This document shows positions 32,314 to 40,644 of a stretch of DNA of 64,000 nucleotides, piece after piece (the stretch's first letter is position 1; the number at the start of each line of letters is the position of its first letter). A program made the translations under genes and the position numbers. This stretch comes from UMGS1279 sp045630265 (lineage in GTDB: Bacteria > Bacillota > Clostridia > Oscillospirales > Acutalibacteraceae), in contig JAZQSV010000005.1 of assembly GCA_045630265.1 (NCBI GenBank), forward strand, positions 6,996-70,995, read 5' to 3'. The notes under the pieces are model-generated. The model made no database searches. It saw nothing but the letters and a program-made list of their open reading frames with translations, and had not been told where the DNA came from.

Positions 32314-33336
32314 TTATCGCTGAACTCGTCCGGAGCCGTCGCCACCCGCAAGCTTTTCAACCTCTTTAACAGATACGCGGTTGTAGTCGCCCTCAACGGA
32401 ATGCTTAAGTGCCGATGCGGCAACAGCAAACTGTATAGCGTCGGCAGAAGATTTGCCCGAAAGCAAAGCGTAAATAAGTCCGCCTCCAAAGGAGTCGCCT
32501 CCGCCTACGCGGTCAACAATGTGAAGGTGGTAGGATTTGGAGAAGTAGTAATCCTCACCGTCGTAGAGCATACCTGCCCAGTCGTTATCGCTGGCAGAAA
32601 TGGAGGTACGAAGCGTAATTGCAACCTTTTCAAAGCCAAATTTATCTGCAAGCTGCTTGGCAACGCTCTTATAACCTTCGTGGTTAAGCTTTCCGCCGTA
32701 AATATCGGTATTTTCGGCTTCAATTCCAAAAACGTCTTTTGCATCTTCCTCGTTGGAAATGCAAACGTCAACGTATTTGCAAAGTTCGCTCATAGCGGCG
32801 CGTGCCTCGTCTCTTGTCCAGAGCTTACCGCGGTAGTTAAGGTCGCAGGAAATTTTAACTCCTTTTGCTTTAGCCGCCTTACAGGCCTCCTTGCAAATTT
32901 CTACAACGTTTGCCCCAAGAGCGGGGGTGATGCCGGTAAAATGGAACCAGTCGGCACCTTCAAAAATAGTGTCCCAGTCAAAATCTGCAGCCCTTGCCTC
33001 ACTAATGGAGGAATGTGCGCGGTCATAAATACAAACCGAGCCACGCTGAGAAGCACCTTTTTCAAGGTAGTAAATACCTACCCTTTCGCCGCCTCTGACG
33101 ATGTTTTTTGTATCAACGCCAAAGTAGCGAAGACTATCTATTGCTGCCTGACCTATTGCGTGGGCGGGTAGCTTTGTAACGTATGCGCTGTCAAGCCCGT
33201 AGTTAGCAAGACTTACCGCAACGTTTGCTTCGCCACCGCCAAAGGTGGCCTGCATCTGGTCGTTTTGGAAAAACCTTAAATATCCGTTAGGGGCAAGGCG
33301 CAACATAATTTCACCAAATGTTACAACTCTTTTCAT
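32314..33336 (-). CDS. kdgK: 2-dehydro-3-deoxygluconokinase (PfkB family)
   Basis: 340 residues. PfkB signatures: FGGGEANVAVSLANYG near residue 32 and DRVGGGDSFGGGLIYALL near 280, which holds the catalytic Asp. The kinase phosphorylates 2-keto-3-deoxygluconate, giving KDPG for the aldolase encoded upstream. Its ATG overlaps the aldolase stop by one base (TAATG) with AAAGGAG inside the aldolase end. Together they form the lower part of uronate and Entner-Doudoroff-type breakdown. Fructose-type PfkB kinases look similar; the aldolase neighbour decides the call. Confidence 0.88.
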   Translation of the reverse strand: MKRVVTFGEIMLRLAPNGYLRFFQNDQMQATFGGGEANVAVSLANYGLDSAYVTKLPAHAIGQAAIDSLRYFGVDTKNIVRGGERVGIYYLEKGASQRGSVCIYDRAHSSISEARAADFDWDTIFEGADWFHFTGITPALGANVVEICKEACKAAKAKGVKISCDLNYRGKLWTRDEARAAMSELCKYVDVCISNEEDAKDVFGIEAENTDIYGGKLNHEGYKSVAKQLADKFGFEKVAITLRTSISASDNDWAGMLYDGEDYYFSKSYHLHIVDRVGGGDSFGGGLIYALLSGKSSADAIQFAVAASALKHSVEGDYNRVSVKEVEKLAGGDGSGRVQR

Positions 33337-33974
33337 TATCCTCTAATCTCCTTTAAAAGTTCTACTGCCTCTTTTGTGAGCTTTTCAATTTCGTCAAATT
33401 CTCCCGTAGTAAGCTTGTCCGCTGGCACCATCCAGCTACCGCCGCATGCGTAAACTGCCTTTATGGAAAGGTAATCGGCAAGATTTTTAGGACTAACGCC
33501 ACCGGTAGGCATAAAGCGCACCTTTGTATAGGGAGCAGACATTGCCTTAATCATTTTGGTGCCGCCAGCTGCCTCGGCAGGGAAAAATTTGAGGTAGGTA
33601 AGGCCAAAGGAAAGGGCAAGTTCAACCTCGGTTGGCGTACAGACGCCGGGTATTATGGGATAACCCTTATCTATACAGTGCTTTACAACTTCAGGGTTAA
33701 GCCCCGGGCTTACAATAAATGCTGCGCCTGCATCCATGGCGGCATCGGCCTGCTCTTTGGTAAGGACCGTACCTGCTCCTACAAAAAAGTCGGGAAATTC
33801 TTTACTAATACGGCGAATTGACTCGGCCGCCGCATCTGTGCGGAAGGTAATTTCTGCGCAGGGAAGACCGCCGCGCATAAGTGCCTTGGCAAGGGGGATA
33901 GCGTCGTCTGCGTTATCAATTTTAATAACCGGAACAACGCCTGTGTTATTTATTCTTTCGATAAGCTTTTCCAT
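33336..33974 (-). CDS. eda: KDPG/KHG aldolase
   Basis: 212 residues, a complete class I aldolase: GVVPVIKIDNADDAIPLAKA at the start, the catalytic Glu in CAEITFRT, FVGAGTVLT, the Schiff-base Lys in TYLKFFPAE and the phosphate site FMPTGGVS. Splits 2-keto-3-deoxy-6-phosphogluconate into pyruvate and glyceraldehyde 3-phosphate. An in-frame TTG lies at 33986, but the ATG at 33974 directly follows GGAGGATTTT and is the start. The regulator gene ends 20 bases upstream. Confidence 0.93.
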   Translation of the reverse strand: MEKLIERINNTGVVPVIKIDNADDAIPLAKALMRGGLPCAEITFRTDAAAESIRRISKEFPDFFVGAGTVLTKEQADAAMDAGAAFIVSPGLNPEVVKHCIDKGYPIIPGVCTPTEVELALSFGLTYLKFFPAEAAGGTKMIKAMSAPYTKVRFMPTGGVSPKNLADYLSIKAVYACGGSWMVPADKLTTGEFDEIEKLTKEAVELLKEIRG

Positions 33975-33994
33975 AAAATCCTCCAAAAGTTTAA

Positions 33995-35098
33995 TTATAG
34001 TACATTATATTTTTTAATTATTTTAACAAGCTCGTCCTTGCTTTGTAAATTTGCGGTTGTAAGCATTTTCTTAATACGGTATTTAACAGTACTGACCGAA
34101 ATAAACAAATCATCCGCCGTTTGGGCGGTGGTTTCACCCTTTAAAAGGCCCCGCATAATGCGGCGGTCAATATCGTCCCACATACGAAGAAGCTCTTCCG
34201 TTTGCAGTATCATAAGCACGTCGTTATCGGTGTCGTAAAGGGGCATGCTTCCGTCGTGGCGGCTTTGATGGTGCATTTTTTTAAATTTCAGCGAGCCGGT
34301 AGACTGCCTTTCAATAATGGGGCACTCCACCGAAACGGATGAGCCCTTAATGTCAGTATTTTTTTGCAAAAACTGGTGTAGCTTTACGGCCTGCTTTCCA
34401 AGTAGAGAAAAGTCGCTGTCTACCGTTGTTATGGATGGAGTTATACACTCGGCGGCAGAGGAACTGCCAAAACCGATTATGTAAATATCCTCGGGCACCT
34501 TAACTTCGCGCTCTTCAAGCCACTTTAAAAGATAAATGGCGGCGGTATCGCTTGTACAAACCACGGCATTATAGCGGTGTAAGCTAAGTTCCAACGTTTT
34601 TGCACAGTCTAAAAGAGAGGTATCTTTATAAACGTCGTTAACGGTGGTGTTAAGACCAAAATACCTTGTAACACCCAAAAACTCCTCTGCCTTTACGTTG
34701 TCTGAATGTGTTTCCTCATTACCGCCGAAAAGGGCAATTTTGTGCCTTCGGGCGCCTACCAGGCAGTTAACAATGCTATACATTGATTTTTTAATTGCAA
34801 AAGAAACGCTACCTGCAGCACCAAGCATTTCGGCATCTTTATCGGGGGCGGCATTAACTAAAATTGGCTCAATTCCCTTTGATTTTAGGCGGATACAGGT
34901 GCTTTCCATCCACTGCGATGAATAGCCAACCGCCAAAACAAGCCGCCTTGGAAATTCTTCGCTCGTTTCAAGCCGTCCGCCATTATAATCTAAAACAGTA
35001 AGGTTTTTCTTTTGGGCCTCTTTGTCGATACCCACAAGAATATCCGACATCCAGTACCCTTCCAAACCAACCTGCTCACAGGTTACGTAAATATTCAT
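33995..35098 (-). CDS. Transcription regulator: sugar-binding domain with C-terminal HTH
   Basis: 367 residues. Residues 1-275 form a periplasmic-binding-protein-like sensor as in LacI/GalR regulators (VPEDIYIIGFGSSSAAECIT near 225, TTVDSDFSLLGKQAVKLH). The usual N-terminal LacI DNA-binding helix is absent; instead a LuxR-like HTH (TAQTADDLFISVSTVKYRIK) lies at about 320-360. It sits first in the operon with eda and kdgK and probably controls them in response to a hexuronate-derived ligand. Two GGCAA-type palindromes in its leader (35126-35166) may be its sites. Confidence 0.82.
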   Translation of the reverse strand: MNIYVTCEQVGLEGYWMSDILVGIDKEAQKKNLTVLDYNGGRLETSEEFPRRLVLAVGYSSQWMESTCIRLKSKGIEPILVNAAPDKDAEMLGAAGSVSFAIKKSMYSIVNCLVGARRHKIALFGGNEETHSDNVKAEEFLGVTRYFGLNTTVNDVYKDTSLLDCAKTLELSLHRYNAVVCTSDTAAIYLLKWLEEREVKVPEDIYIIGFGSSSAAECITPSITTVDSDFSLLGKQAVKLHQFLQKNTDIKGSSVSVECPIIERQSTGSLKFKKMHHQSRHDGSMPLYDTDNDVLMILQTEELLRMWDDIDRRIMRGLLKGETTAQTADDLFISVSTVKYRIKKMLTTANLQSKDELVKIIKKYNVL

Positions 35099-35125
35099 AA
35101 AATCATTCCAATATAAATAAGGTAA

Positions 35126-35166
35126 GGCAAAGTTGCCATTTTTACAAAAGGGGGCAAAATTTTACC
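35126..35166. promoter_or_regulatory. Operator candidates upstream of the eda-kdgK regulator
   Basis: GGCAAAGTTGCC (35126-35137) and GGCAAAATTTTACC (35153-35166) are two palindromic elements between the minus-strand TATAAT (35175-35180) and the regulator start. The -35 is weak, which would suit an activated promoter. Confidence 0.4.
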
Positions 35167-35231
35167 CTACTTTAATTATACACCGAATTTTTTGGAAATA
35201 CTATACCTAATTTTAAAAAAGAGGTGTTTTT

Positions 35232-35591
35232 TTGAAAAAAGCAGGTAATTTTGCACGGAGATTTTTGTACGGCACGGTGGCAGGGTGCCTTAACGGACTT
35301 TTCGGCGCAGGCGGCGGCGTGGTGTTAGTTCCGCTGCTTATAAAAGAGGGTTTTGAAAGAAAAAAAGCCCACAAAAATGCGGTGGCGATAATACTGCCCA
35401 TAACCTTTTTAAGTGCCACACTTTACATTTTAAGGGGGAATGTTGCCCCTGCAGATGCACTGAAATATGTTCCCGGAGGACTAATTGGCGCTATTGTTGG
35501 CAGTTTTTTAATAAACAAACTCCCTGTTAAGGTTATAAGGCGCATTTTTGCTTTGTTTATGATTTGGGCGGGATGGAGGTTAGTGTTTTGA
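35232..35591 (+). CDS. TSUP (TauE/SafE) permease, first half
   Basis: 119 residues starting at a TTG with GAGGTG five bases upstream. It has three or four membrane helices and the TSUP glycine motif NGLFGAGGGVVLVPLLI. TSUP exporters of sulfite or organosulfur acids normally have about 250 residues made of two such repeats. Here the second repeat is a separate coupled gene, so the pair probably forms a heterodimer or the protein works as a small oligomer. The ligand is unknown. Confidence 0.82.
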   Translation: MKKAGNFARRFLYGTVAGCLNGLFGAGGGVVLVPLLIKEGFERKKAHKNAVAIILPITFLSATLYILRGNVAPADALKYVPGGLIGAIVGSFLINKLPVKVIRRIFALFMIWAGWRLVF

Positions 35592-36001
35592 GTGAGGTTT
35601 TAGTACTTTTTCTCGCATCCTTTTTGTCGGGGGTAATAGGCGCCATGGGTCTTGGCGGCGGTGGTGTACTAATACTTTATTTAACTATTTTTTTAAAGAT
35701 GGAGCAGCTTGCCGCGCAAGGCACAAATCTTATATTTTTTATTCCAATAGCCCTTTTAGCGGTGGTTATTTACGCGGCTAAAAGGCAAATAGAGTATAAA
35801 AAAATTCTCCCCTTTATTTTGGGTGGACTTCCAACTACATTGTTCGCGGGATTTATAGCAAACAAAATGGATACTACTTTGCTTTCCAAAATTTTTGGTG
35901 GCTTTGTGCTTTTGTTTGGACTTTGGCAGCTTTTTAAAAGGGATGATAAAACTAAAAAATCAGAAAAACAGGCAAAAGAACAGACTCTTAAGAGTAATTG
36001 A
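35588..36001 (+). CDS. TSUP (TauE/SafE) permease, second half
   Basis: 137 residues, TTG start at 35588 overlapping the previous TGA (TTGA), with GGAGG 8 bases upstream, indicating translational coupling. The glycine motif VIGAMGLGGGGVLILYL and four helices mirror the first half. The two frames differ, but both carry complete helices and a ribosome site, so this is a split transporter and not a damaged gene. The stop overlaps the promoter of the next gene. Confidence 0.82.
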   Translation: MSEVLVLFLASFLSGVIGAMGLGGGGVLILYLTIFLKMEQLAAQGTNLIFFIPIALLAVVIYAAKRQIEYKKILPFILGGLPTTLFAGFIANKMDTTLLSKIFGGFVLLFGLWQLFKRDDKTKKSEKQAKEQTLKSN

Positions 36002-36026
36002 CGGGCAATATTCTTTGTGATATAAT
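35998..36026 (+). promoter_or_regulatory. Sigma-A promoter of the CCA-enzyme gene
   Basis: TTGACG (35998-36003), 17-base spacer, TATAAT (36021-36026). It overlaps the TSUP stop codon and sets the start of the next gene downstream of 36030. Confidence 0.8.
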
Positions 36027-36063
36027 GGTAAGAAAGAATATAAAAAAGGGGGCCGCTTTAAAA

Positions 36064-37317
36064 GTGAATGAAAAAAGTGCTTTGAATAAAAATGCCCCCA
36101 TTTTTCTTACCGATGGCGCAAAACAAGTAATGGATATTTTCGACGCTGCGGGAGTAGAGGCATTTTTTGTGGGCGGTGCAGTAAGGGATAGTTTGCTTTT
36201 TAAAAAAAGTGATGATTTTGATATTACAACCGCCGCCACGCCCGATGAAATAGTTTCTCTTTTTAAAGATTTTAAGGTTGTCCTTACGGGCGAAAAGCAC
36301 GGCACAGTAACGGTGGTTACCGAAAGCGGACCTATTGAGATTACTACATACAGAAAAGACGGAGAATATACCGATAATCGCCATCCTGACAGCGTTTCCT
36401 TTTCGTCTGATTTGAAGGAAGATTTGGCTCGCCGCGATTTTACAATAAACGCGCTTTGCTATCATCCGAAGAAGGGTTATACCGACCTTTTTGGAGGACT
36501 TTGCGACCTGGAAAGCCAACTCCTAAAGGCGGTGGGCGACCCATATAAAAGGTTTAATGAGGATGCGCTTCGCATTTTAAGGGCTATAAGGTTTTCCGCT
36601 ACCTTGGGGTTTAGCATTGAAGAAAAAACAAGCGAAGCAATTTTCGCCCTAGCAGAGCAAATAAAAAGCGTTTCAAGGGAAAGAATTTATACAGAATTTA
36701 AGAAAACCCTGCTTGGAGATTTCGCAGGCGCGGTGCTTGAAAAATATCTTCCTGCGCTTTCAAACGGCATAGAACCGTTCATGACGGCTAAGGATAAAAA
36801 AATAGATTTTTCCGCCGTTGACAACTCCGAAAAGGACGTTGTTCTTCGCATTTGCTGTTTTGTGGTGGCGCTTGGAAAATCGGCAGAATTTTCCAAAGAA
36901 TTACTTTTATATCTTAAAAGCGACAGAAAAACACAAAAAGACGCCTTTTTCGTGCTTCAGGGCTTTTATGACGGCCTACCTGAAAACAGTTACGATCTGA
37001 AGCTACTTTTAAACAGGTACGAAAAAGAAAACACCGTTAAAATTATACTTTTGCATAAAGCGGTGGGAAATTTAAGCAATGCCAAAGCCGAAACGTTGCT
37101 TTCAAAGATCTTTAAAATAATAGAAAAGAGAGAATGTTATCGCATTAAGGATTTAGCGGCAAGCGGCAATGACCTTTTACCCTTAGGCTTTAAGGAAAAG
37201 GCGGTGGGCGAAACATTAAACACCTTGCTTTTTGCGGTAATGTCGGGAGAAGCGGAAAACGAAAAAAGCGCCCTTATAAAATGGGCAGAGCAAAACAGAA
37301 AAGAAAACATAAACTAA
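36064..37317 (+). CDS. cca: CCA-adding tRNA nucleotidyltransferase
   Basis: 417 residues. Class II nucleotidyltransferase: FFVGGAVRDSLL, the catalytic DDFDITTAA, RRDFTINALCY and DALRILRAIRFSATL are all present. It adds or repairs the 3' CCA end of tRNAs. The frame is open from 35998, but those codons overlap the promoter's -35 and -10, so ATG 36025 cannot be on the transcript. The GTG at 36064 follows AAGGGGG and is the likely start; the conserved domain begins about 25 residues later. Confidence 0.92.
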   Translation: MNEKSALNKNAPIFLTDGAKQVMDIFDAAGVEAFFVGGAVRDSLLFKKSDDFDITTAATPDEIVSLFKDFKVVLTGEKHGTVTVVTESGPIEITTYRKDGEYTDNRHPDSVSFSSDLKEDLARRDFTINALCYHPKKGYTDLFGGLCDLESQLLKAVGDPYKRFNEDALRILRAIRFSATLGFSIEEKTSEAIFALAEQIKSVSRERIYTEFKKTLLGDFAGAVLEKYLPALSNGIEPFMTAKDKKIDFSAVDNSEKDVVLRICCFVVALGKSAEFSKELLLYLKSDRKTQKDAFFVLQGFYDGLPENSYDLKLLLNRYEKENTVKIILLHKAVGNLSNAKAETLLSKIFKIIEKRECYRIKDLAASGNDLLPLGFKEKAVGETLNTLLFAVMSGEAENEKSALIKWAEQNRKENIN

Positions 37318-37333
37318 AGGAGAAGTGTTTGTC

Positions 37334-37957
37334 TTGAGAAAAAAGTTGATTTTAGCGGAGAATGCAAACCTGTTTGCAGAAACCGAAAGAAAACAAATAG
37401 AAAATGAAACACTTAAAATTAAGCTTGAGGAAGAAAAGGTAAAATGTAAAGATTTGTCTAAAGAAAACGAAAAGCTTATGTCAAAAATAAGCGAACTTTT
37501 GCTTGAAATAAAGGAAAAGGACGAAAAAATTCATATTTTGGCAAACTCTCCCAAAAAGATGGATATTTTGGAGAAAAAAGAAGGAACAAGCGAAACACCC
37601 AATTTAGCAGAAGAGGTTAAAGCCGAACCGGAAGAGAACGGTCAAACCGTATTAGAGACCGACAGTAAAGAGGAAAAAAGCAGCGAAATAACCGCCGAAG
37701 ATAGAAAAATACTTATGGAAAAGGGTGCCGCCGCCATTTCTGAGGTTACCAGAGTGGTTGCGGGGGTTTATACAAGATGCGAAGATTTAAGCGCTGAGGA
37801 GGCGGAGAAAATTTACAGTCTGGCCCTTGGCAAAAATGAAACCTTTAAAATTAAGGTTTCAAACCTCCTTGTGGAAAAGGGGGAAGTCCAGGCCCTTTTA
37901 ATTCTCCTAGAGGAAATGACAAGGGACGCAAAAAAACAAATAGAAGAGCTTATTTAG
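37334..37957 (+). CDS. Coiled-coil protein of unknown function
   Basis: 207 residues from the TTG at 37334, about 11 bases after AAAGGAG; a GTG at 37325 is in frame but only 2 bases from that site. Residues about 10-75 are a strongly charged coiled coil (for example ENEKLMSKISELLLEIKEKD), followed by an acidic linker and a C-terminal helical region with GAAAISEVTRVVAGVYTRCE. No membrane segment. It is co-transcribed with cca and ends before a strong terminator. I do not recognise a named family. Confidence 0.65.
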   Translation: MRKKLILAENANLFAETERKQIENETLKIKLEEEKVKCKDLSKENEKLMSKISELLLEIKEKDEKIHILANSPKKMDILEKKEGTSETPNLAEEVKAEPEENGQTVLETDSKEEKSSEITAEDRKILMEKGAAAISEVTRVVAGVYTRCEDLSAEEAEKIYSLALGKNETFKIKVSNLLVEKGEVQALLILLEEMTRDAKKQIEELI

Positions 37958-37977
37958 AATAAAATATTAAAACAATA

Positions 37978-38012
37978 AAGCACCGCAGATTTTTCTGCGG
38001 TGCTTATTTTTG
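37978..38012. terminator. Bidirectional intrinsic terminator
   Basis: AAGCACCGCAGA and TCTGCGGTGCTT with T runs, between converging genes ending at 37957 and 38021. Confidence 0.9.
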
Positions 38013-38020
38013 CCTTTTAC

Positions 38021-40582
38021 TTAATTAGTATAAATACCTAATTCAATACCTGTATAGTAGTGCTTTAGAATTTGCACGTAGGTAAGTCCGTTTTGCGCAT
38101 AATAGTTTGCACCAACCTGACTCATGCCTACGCCGTGCCCGTATCCCTTAACAACCAAGGTAAATTTATCGTCGATTTTGTTGTAGGAAATGGTATAAGC
38201 GCTGGAGCGTATTTCGTAATTTAAAATATTTGTACGCATATAGGTGCCCTTTTTCTCTGCCCCGCCAATGTTAATTGTTTTAACGTAGACGCCGCTTGAG
38301 TCATAGGTGCAGCTAAACCAGCGGGACTTGTCGGCAATTTTTGTAAGGTCAACACCCATGGCCGCCTTTACCCTTGCCGCCAGTTCGGATGCGGAATAGG
38401 TTTTAATGGTCTGGAACTTGTCGGCGTTTTTATCAACCGAGGAGTCAACGCTTTTTAAATAGGGCAGTTGAGCCGACCAAATGCTTGAACTGTCAGCCGT
38501 TTTTCCTGCCGAAATCGGGAAATAGTAGGTTTGAATAACCTTGCCCTCATAAAGGGCTACAACACCCGCTACGCTGTTAGCGGCCGAAACCGCTCTTGCG
38601 CCCGCAGTTTTCATGGGTGCGCTTGGAACGCTGCCCGAAGCGGCGCCGTTGGCAAGAAGCCAGGAGTATGCCGCAACAGCCTGGGCCTTAAGGGCTTCCT
38701 CGTGGAAGTGTGAGCCCATTTCCGCCTCAACAACCATAGCAACCGCTTCATTTGCGGGGAGCGAAAGAGTATCACCCGTCAAAGTGTTTTTAATGGTAAG
38801 AGTGGGCAGATTTAAGGTTTCAAGCGGCGGAACGCTTGGTGCCGTGCCGTCAACATTTGGAATAGTGGGAGCAGGAGTCGGGGTAATCTCAACGTAGGAG
38901 GAGGTTGGTGCCTCTTGCTCAAAGCGGTCGGTATTTTGCGGCGCTTTACTGCTTGTGGGCTCGGACGGAATCGGATTTGAGGAGGTGTCAACAATCTCCT
39001 GCAAGGGGGAACTTTCGGTAGATGAAGTGTCGGAAGGATTGGGCAACTCTATGGTCGGATTTGAGTCCAAATCCACCATGGGCATTTCACCTGTGCGCAC
39101 CTTGCGACCTACAATTACTGTTCTAGAACCTTTTTCCTCGCCTACTACCGTTACAAGCTCGTCCGAGGAGGTAACGTCAATATTTGTAGTTATTTGCGAT
39201 TTTTCTTTTACCTTTTCAACGTAGTTTAAAAAGGCGGTATCGTCAAAAAAGGCGGTCTCAAAATCCGGCTTTTTGCTATTCGTCTCAGAGTAAACAGCAA
39301 CAATTTTAAAGCGCTGTTCAAGAAAGAGGGTATCGAAGGTAAAAACGAGGGAGTTTTTATACTTTTCTTCACTTAAAAAGGATTTAAGGTCGGAAAATGC
39401 CGAATTTTCGCCGTCGCCCTTACCGTAAATTATAACGTTTCTTGAATATGTATCCTCTTCAATTTCGCAGTGGGTATAGGGGGTGCCAATGGTACTTATG
39501 GTCCCCTCAAAGAGATGATTTTTATAGAAATTATCGGGCTTGCCTTTAGAAGAAACAACGGGGAAACTAATATTTGTTTCGGGAATACTTAGCCAACCCA
39601 CCACGTCGTCGTTGGTTTTATAAAGCATACCGAATTTGTAGTTCATATTTTCGGGAAGCTTATCCCAACTTCTACCGTAAAGGGAGGTAATTTCGGTAAG
39701 AACCCTTTGGTAATGCATGGGCTGGTAAACAAATTTATATCCGAAAAATGCTGAAAGTAAAACCAAAAGTACAAGTAAAACGGCAACAATGCTTTTAAGT
39801 GCCTTGCGTGGCTTTTTGTGGGGCCTTTCTTCATTTTCTACTATATAGTCAAGGGGGAGCTTATTTTCCTCATAGTTTTCAGGTTGTTCTAAAACCACAA
39901 AGCCCTCACCGTTTTTGCCTGTTTTAAGCACAATAGAGGAGTTAGCGTCTTCCTCGGAGCTTTCGGTAGAGATTGGTGCTTCATTTACCTGCTCGGCCAT
40001 TTTTGGCTCTGAAGTATTTTGCTCTTTTGGCTTTTGTTCGGCAAGCTCCTTTGCGGTAATGCTTTTGGTTTCTATCTTATTTGTGTTTGTTTCATTTATT
40101 TCCTGTGCGGTGGGCACCTTGCCCACAAGCATTTTAAGGTAGGGGCAAACAAGGAAGGATAAAAGCTCGTGCCTGATATCCCTGTCGGCGGTTAGCATTA
40201 TAATGGACTGGTCGTTATTTTCTAGTACACAACCGCCCAAAACACCGCCCTTTGTTATTAAAGGAATTGCTCTTTCGGGCAGGGCATATTCGGTGTCAAG
40301 GGGCATATTATAAGCGGTTGTATCCACCGTTTTTTCCACAAAGCCGGTGGCCTTAGAGATAATTGAGGGCAGGTAGTCAGCATCTAACGGATTAAAACTT
40401 CCTACCACTATAATAACGCGGCTTCTGACAACACCCTTGCTAAGAGCGGCAAGAAACTGCGCTCTTGAGTGGGTTATATGGCTTAAAAACCTGATATTGG
40501 CACAGCCGCAAATATCAAATTCCATTTTAAAATCTGTTGTGCCGTTTAGGTATATAACCTCAAGGGTTAAATCAGGAACCAT
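38021..40582 (-). CDS. CinA-like domain-membrane anchor-inactive sortase-SpoIID fusion
   Basis: 853 residues. Residues 1-155 align by eye with the MoCF domain of CinA (VIIVVGSFNPLDADYLPSI against IIILSGGLGPTEDD) but lack its GGLGPTEDD motif. A linker leads to a membrane helix at about 263-284. Residues 325-496 follow the class B sortase fold of the neighbouring protein, yet the catalytic His site reads YGK (386-388) and the Cys site TVVGE (478-482); the Arg in VGRKVR remains. A Ser/Pro linker then leads to a SpoIID/LytB domain (about 600-853) with EEALKAQAVAAYSW and GYGHGVGMSQVGA. The SpoIID part may act on peptidoglycan or stimulate amidases; the other domains look like scaffolds. Start ATG has AAAGGCGG upstream. 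Confidence 0.8.
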   Translation of the reverse strand: MVPDLTLEVIYLNGTTDFKMEFDICGCANIRFLSHITHSRAQFLAALSKGVVRSRVIIVVGSFNPLDADYLPSIISKATGFVEKTVDTTAYNMPLDTEYALPERAIPLITKGGVLGGCVLENNDQSIIMLTADRDIRHELLSFLVCPYLKMLVGKVPTAQEINETNTNKIETKSITAKELAEQKPKEQNTSEPKMAEQVNEAPISTESSEEDANSSIVLKTGKNGEGFVVLEQPENYEENKLPLDYIVENEERPHKKPRKALKSIVAVLLVLLVLLSAFFGYKFVYQPMHYQRVLTEITSLYGRSWDKLPENMNYKFGMLYKTNDDVVGWLSIPETNISFPVVSSKGKPDNFYKNHLFEGTISTIGTPYTHCEIEEDTYSRNVIIYGKGDGENSAFSDLKSFLSEEKYKNSLVFTFDTLFLEQRFKIVAVYSETNSKKPDFETAFFDDTAFLNYVEKVKEKSQITTNIDVTSSDELVTVVGEEKGSRTVIVGRKVRTGEMPMVDLDSNPTIELPNPSDTSSTESSPLQEIVDTSSNPIPSEPTSSKAPQNTDRFEQEAPTSSYVEITPTPAPTIPNVDGTAPSVPPLETLNLPTLTIKNTLTGDTLSLPANEAVAMVVEAEMGSHFHEEALKAQAVAAYSWLLANGAASGSVPSAPMKTAGARAVSAANSVAGVVALYEGKVIQTYYFPISAGKTADSSSIWSAQLPYLKSVDSSVDKNADKFQTIKTYSASELAARVKAAMGVDLTKIADKSRWFSCTYDSSGVYVKTINIGGAEKKGTYMRTNILNYEIRSSAYTISYNKIDDKFTLVVKGYGHGVGMSQVGANYYAQNGLTYVQILKHYYTGIELGIYTN

Positions 40583-40644
40583 TGTAAAACCGCCTTTCGT
40601 AAAGGTTGTCGAAACAACAAAATTTTTATGCTATTTTGTCCTAA

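Noticed and set aside
35564..35600. Frameshift breaking one TSUP gene
   Set aside because: The second half has its own GGAGG and a TTGA overlap start, so a natural split is the simpler reading.
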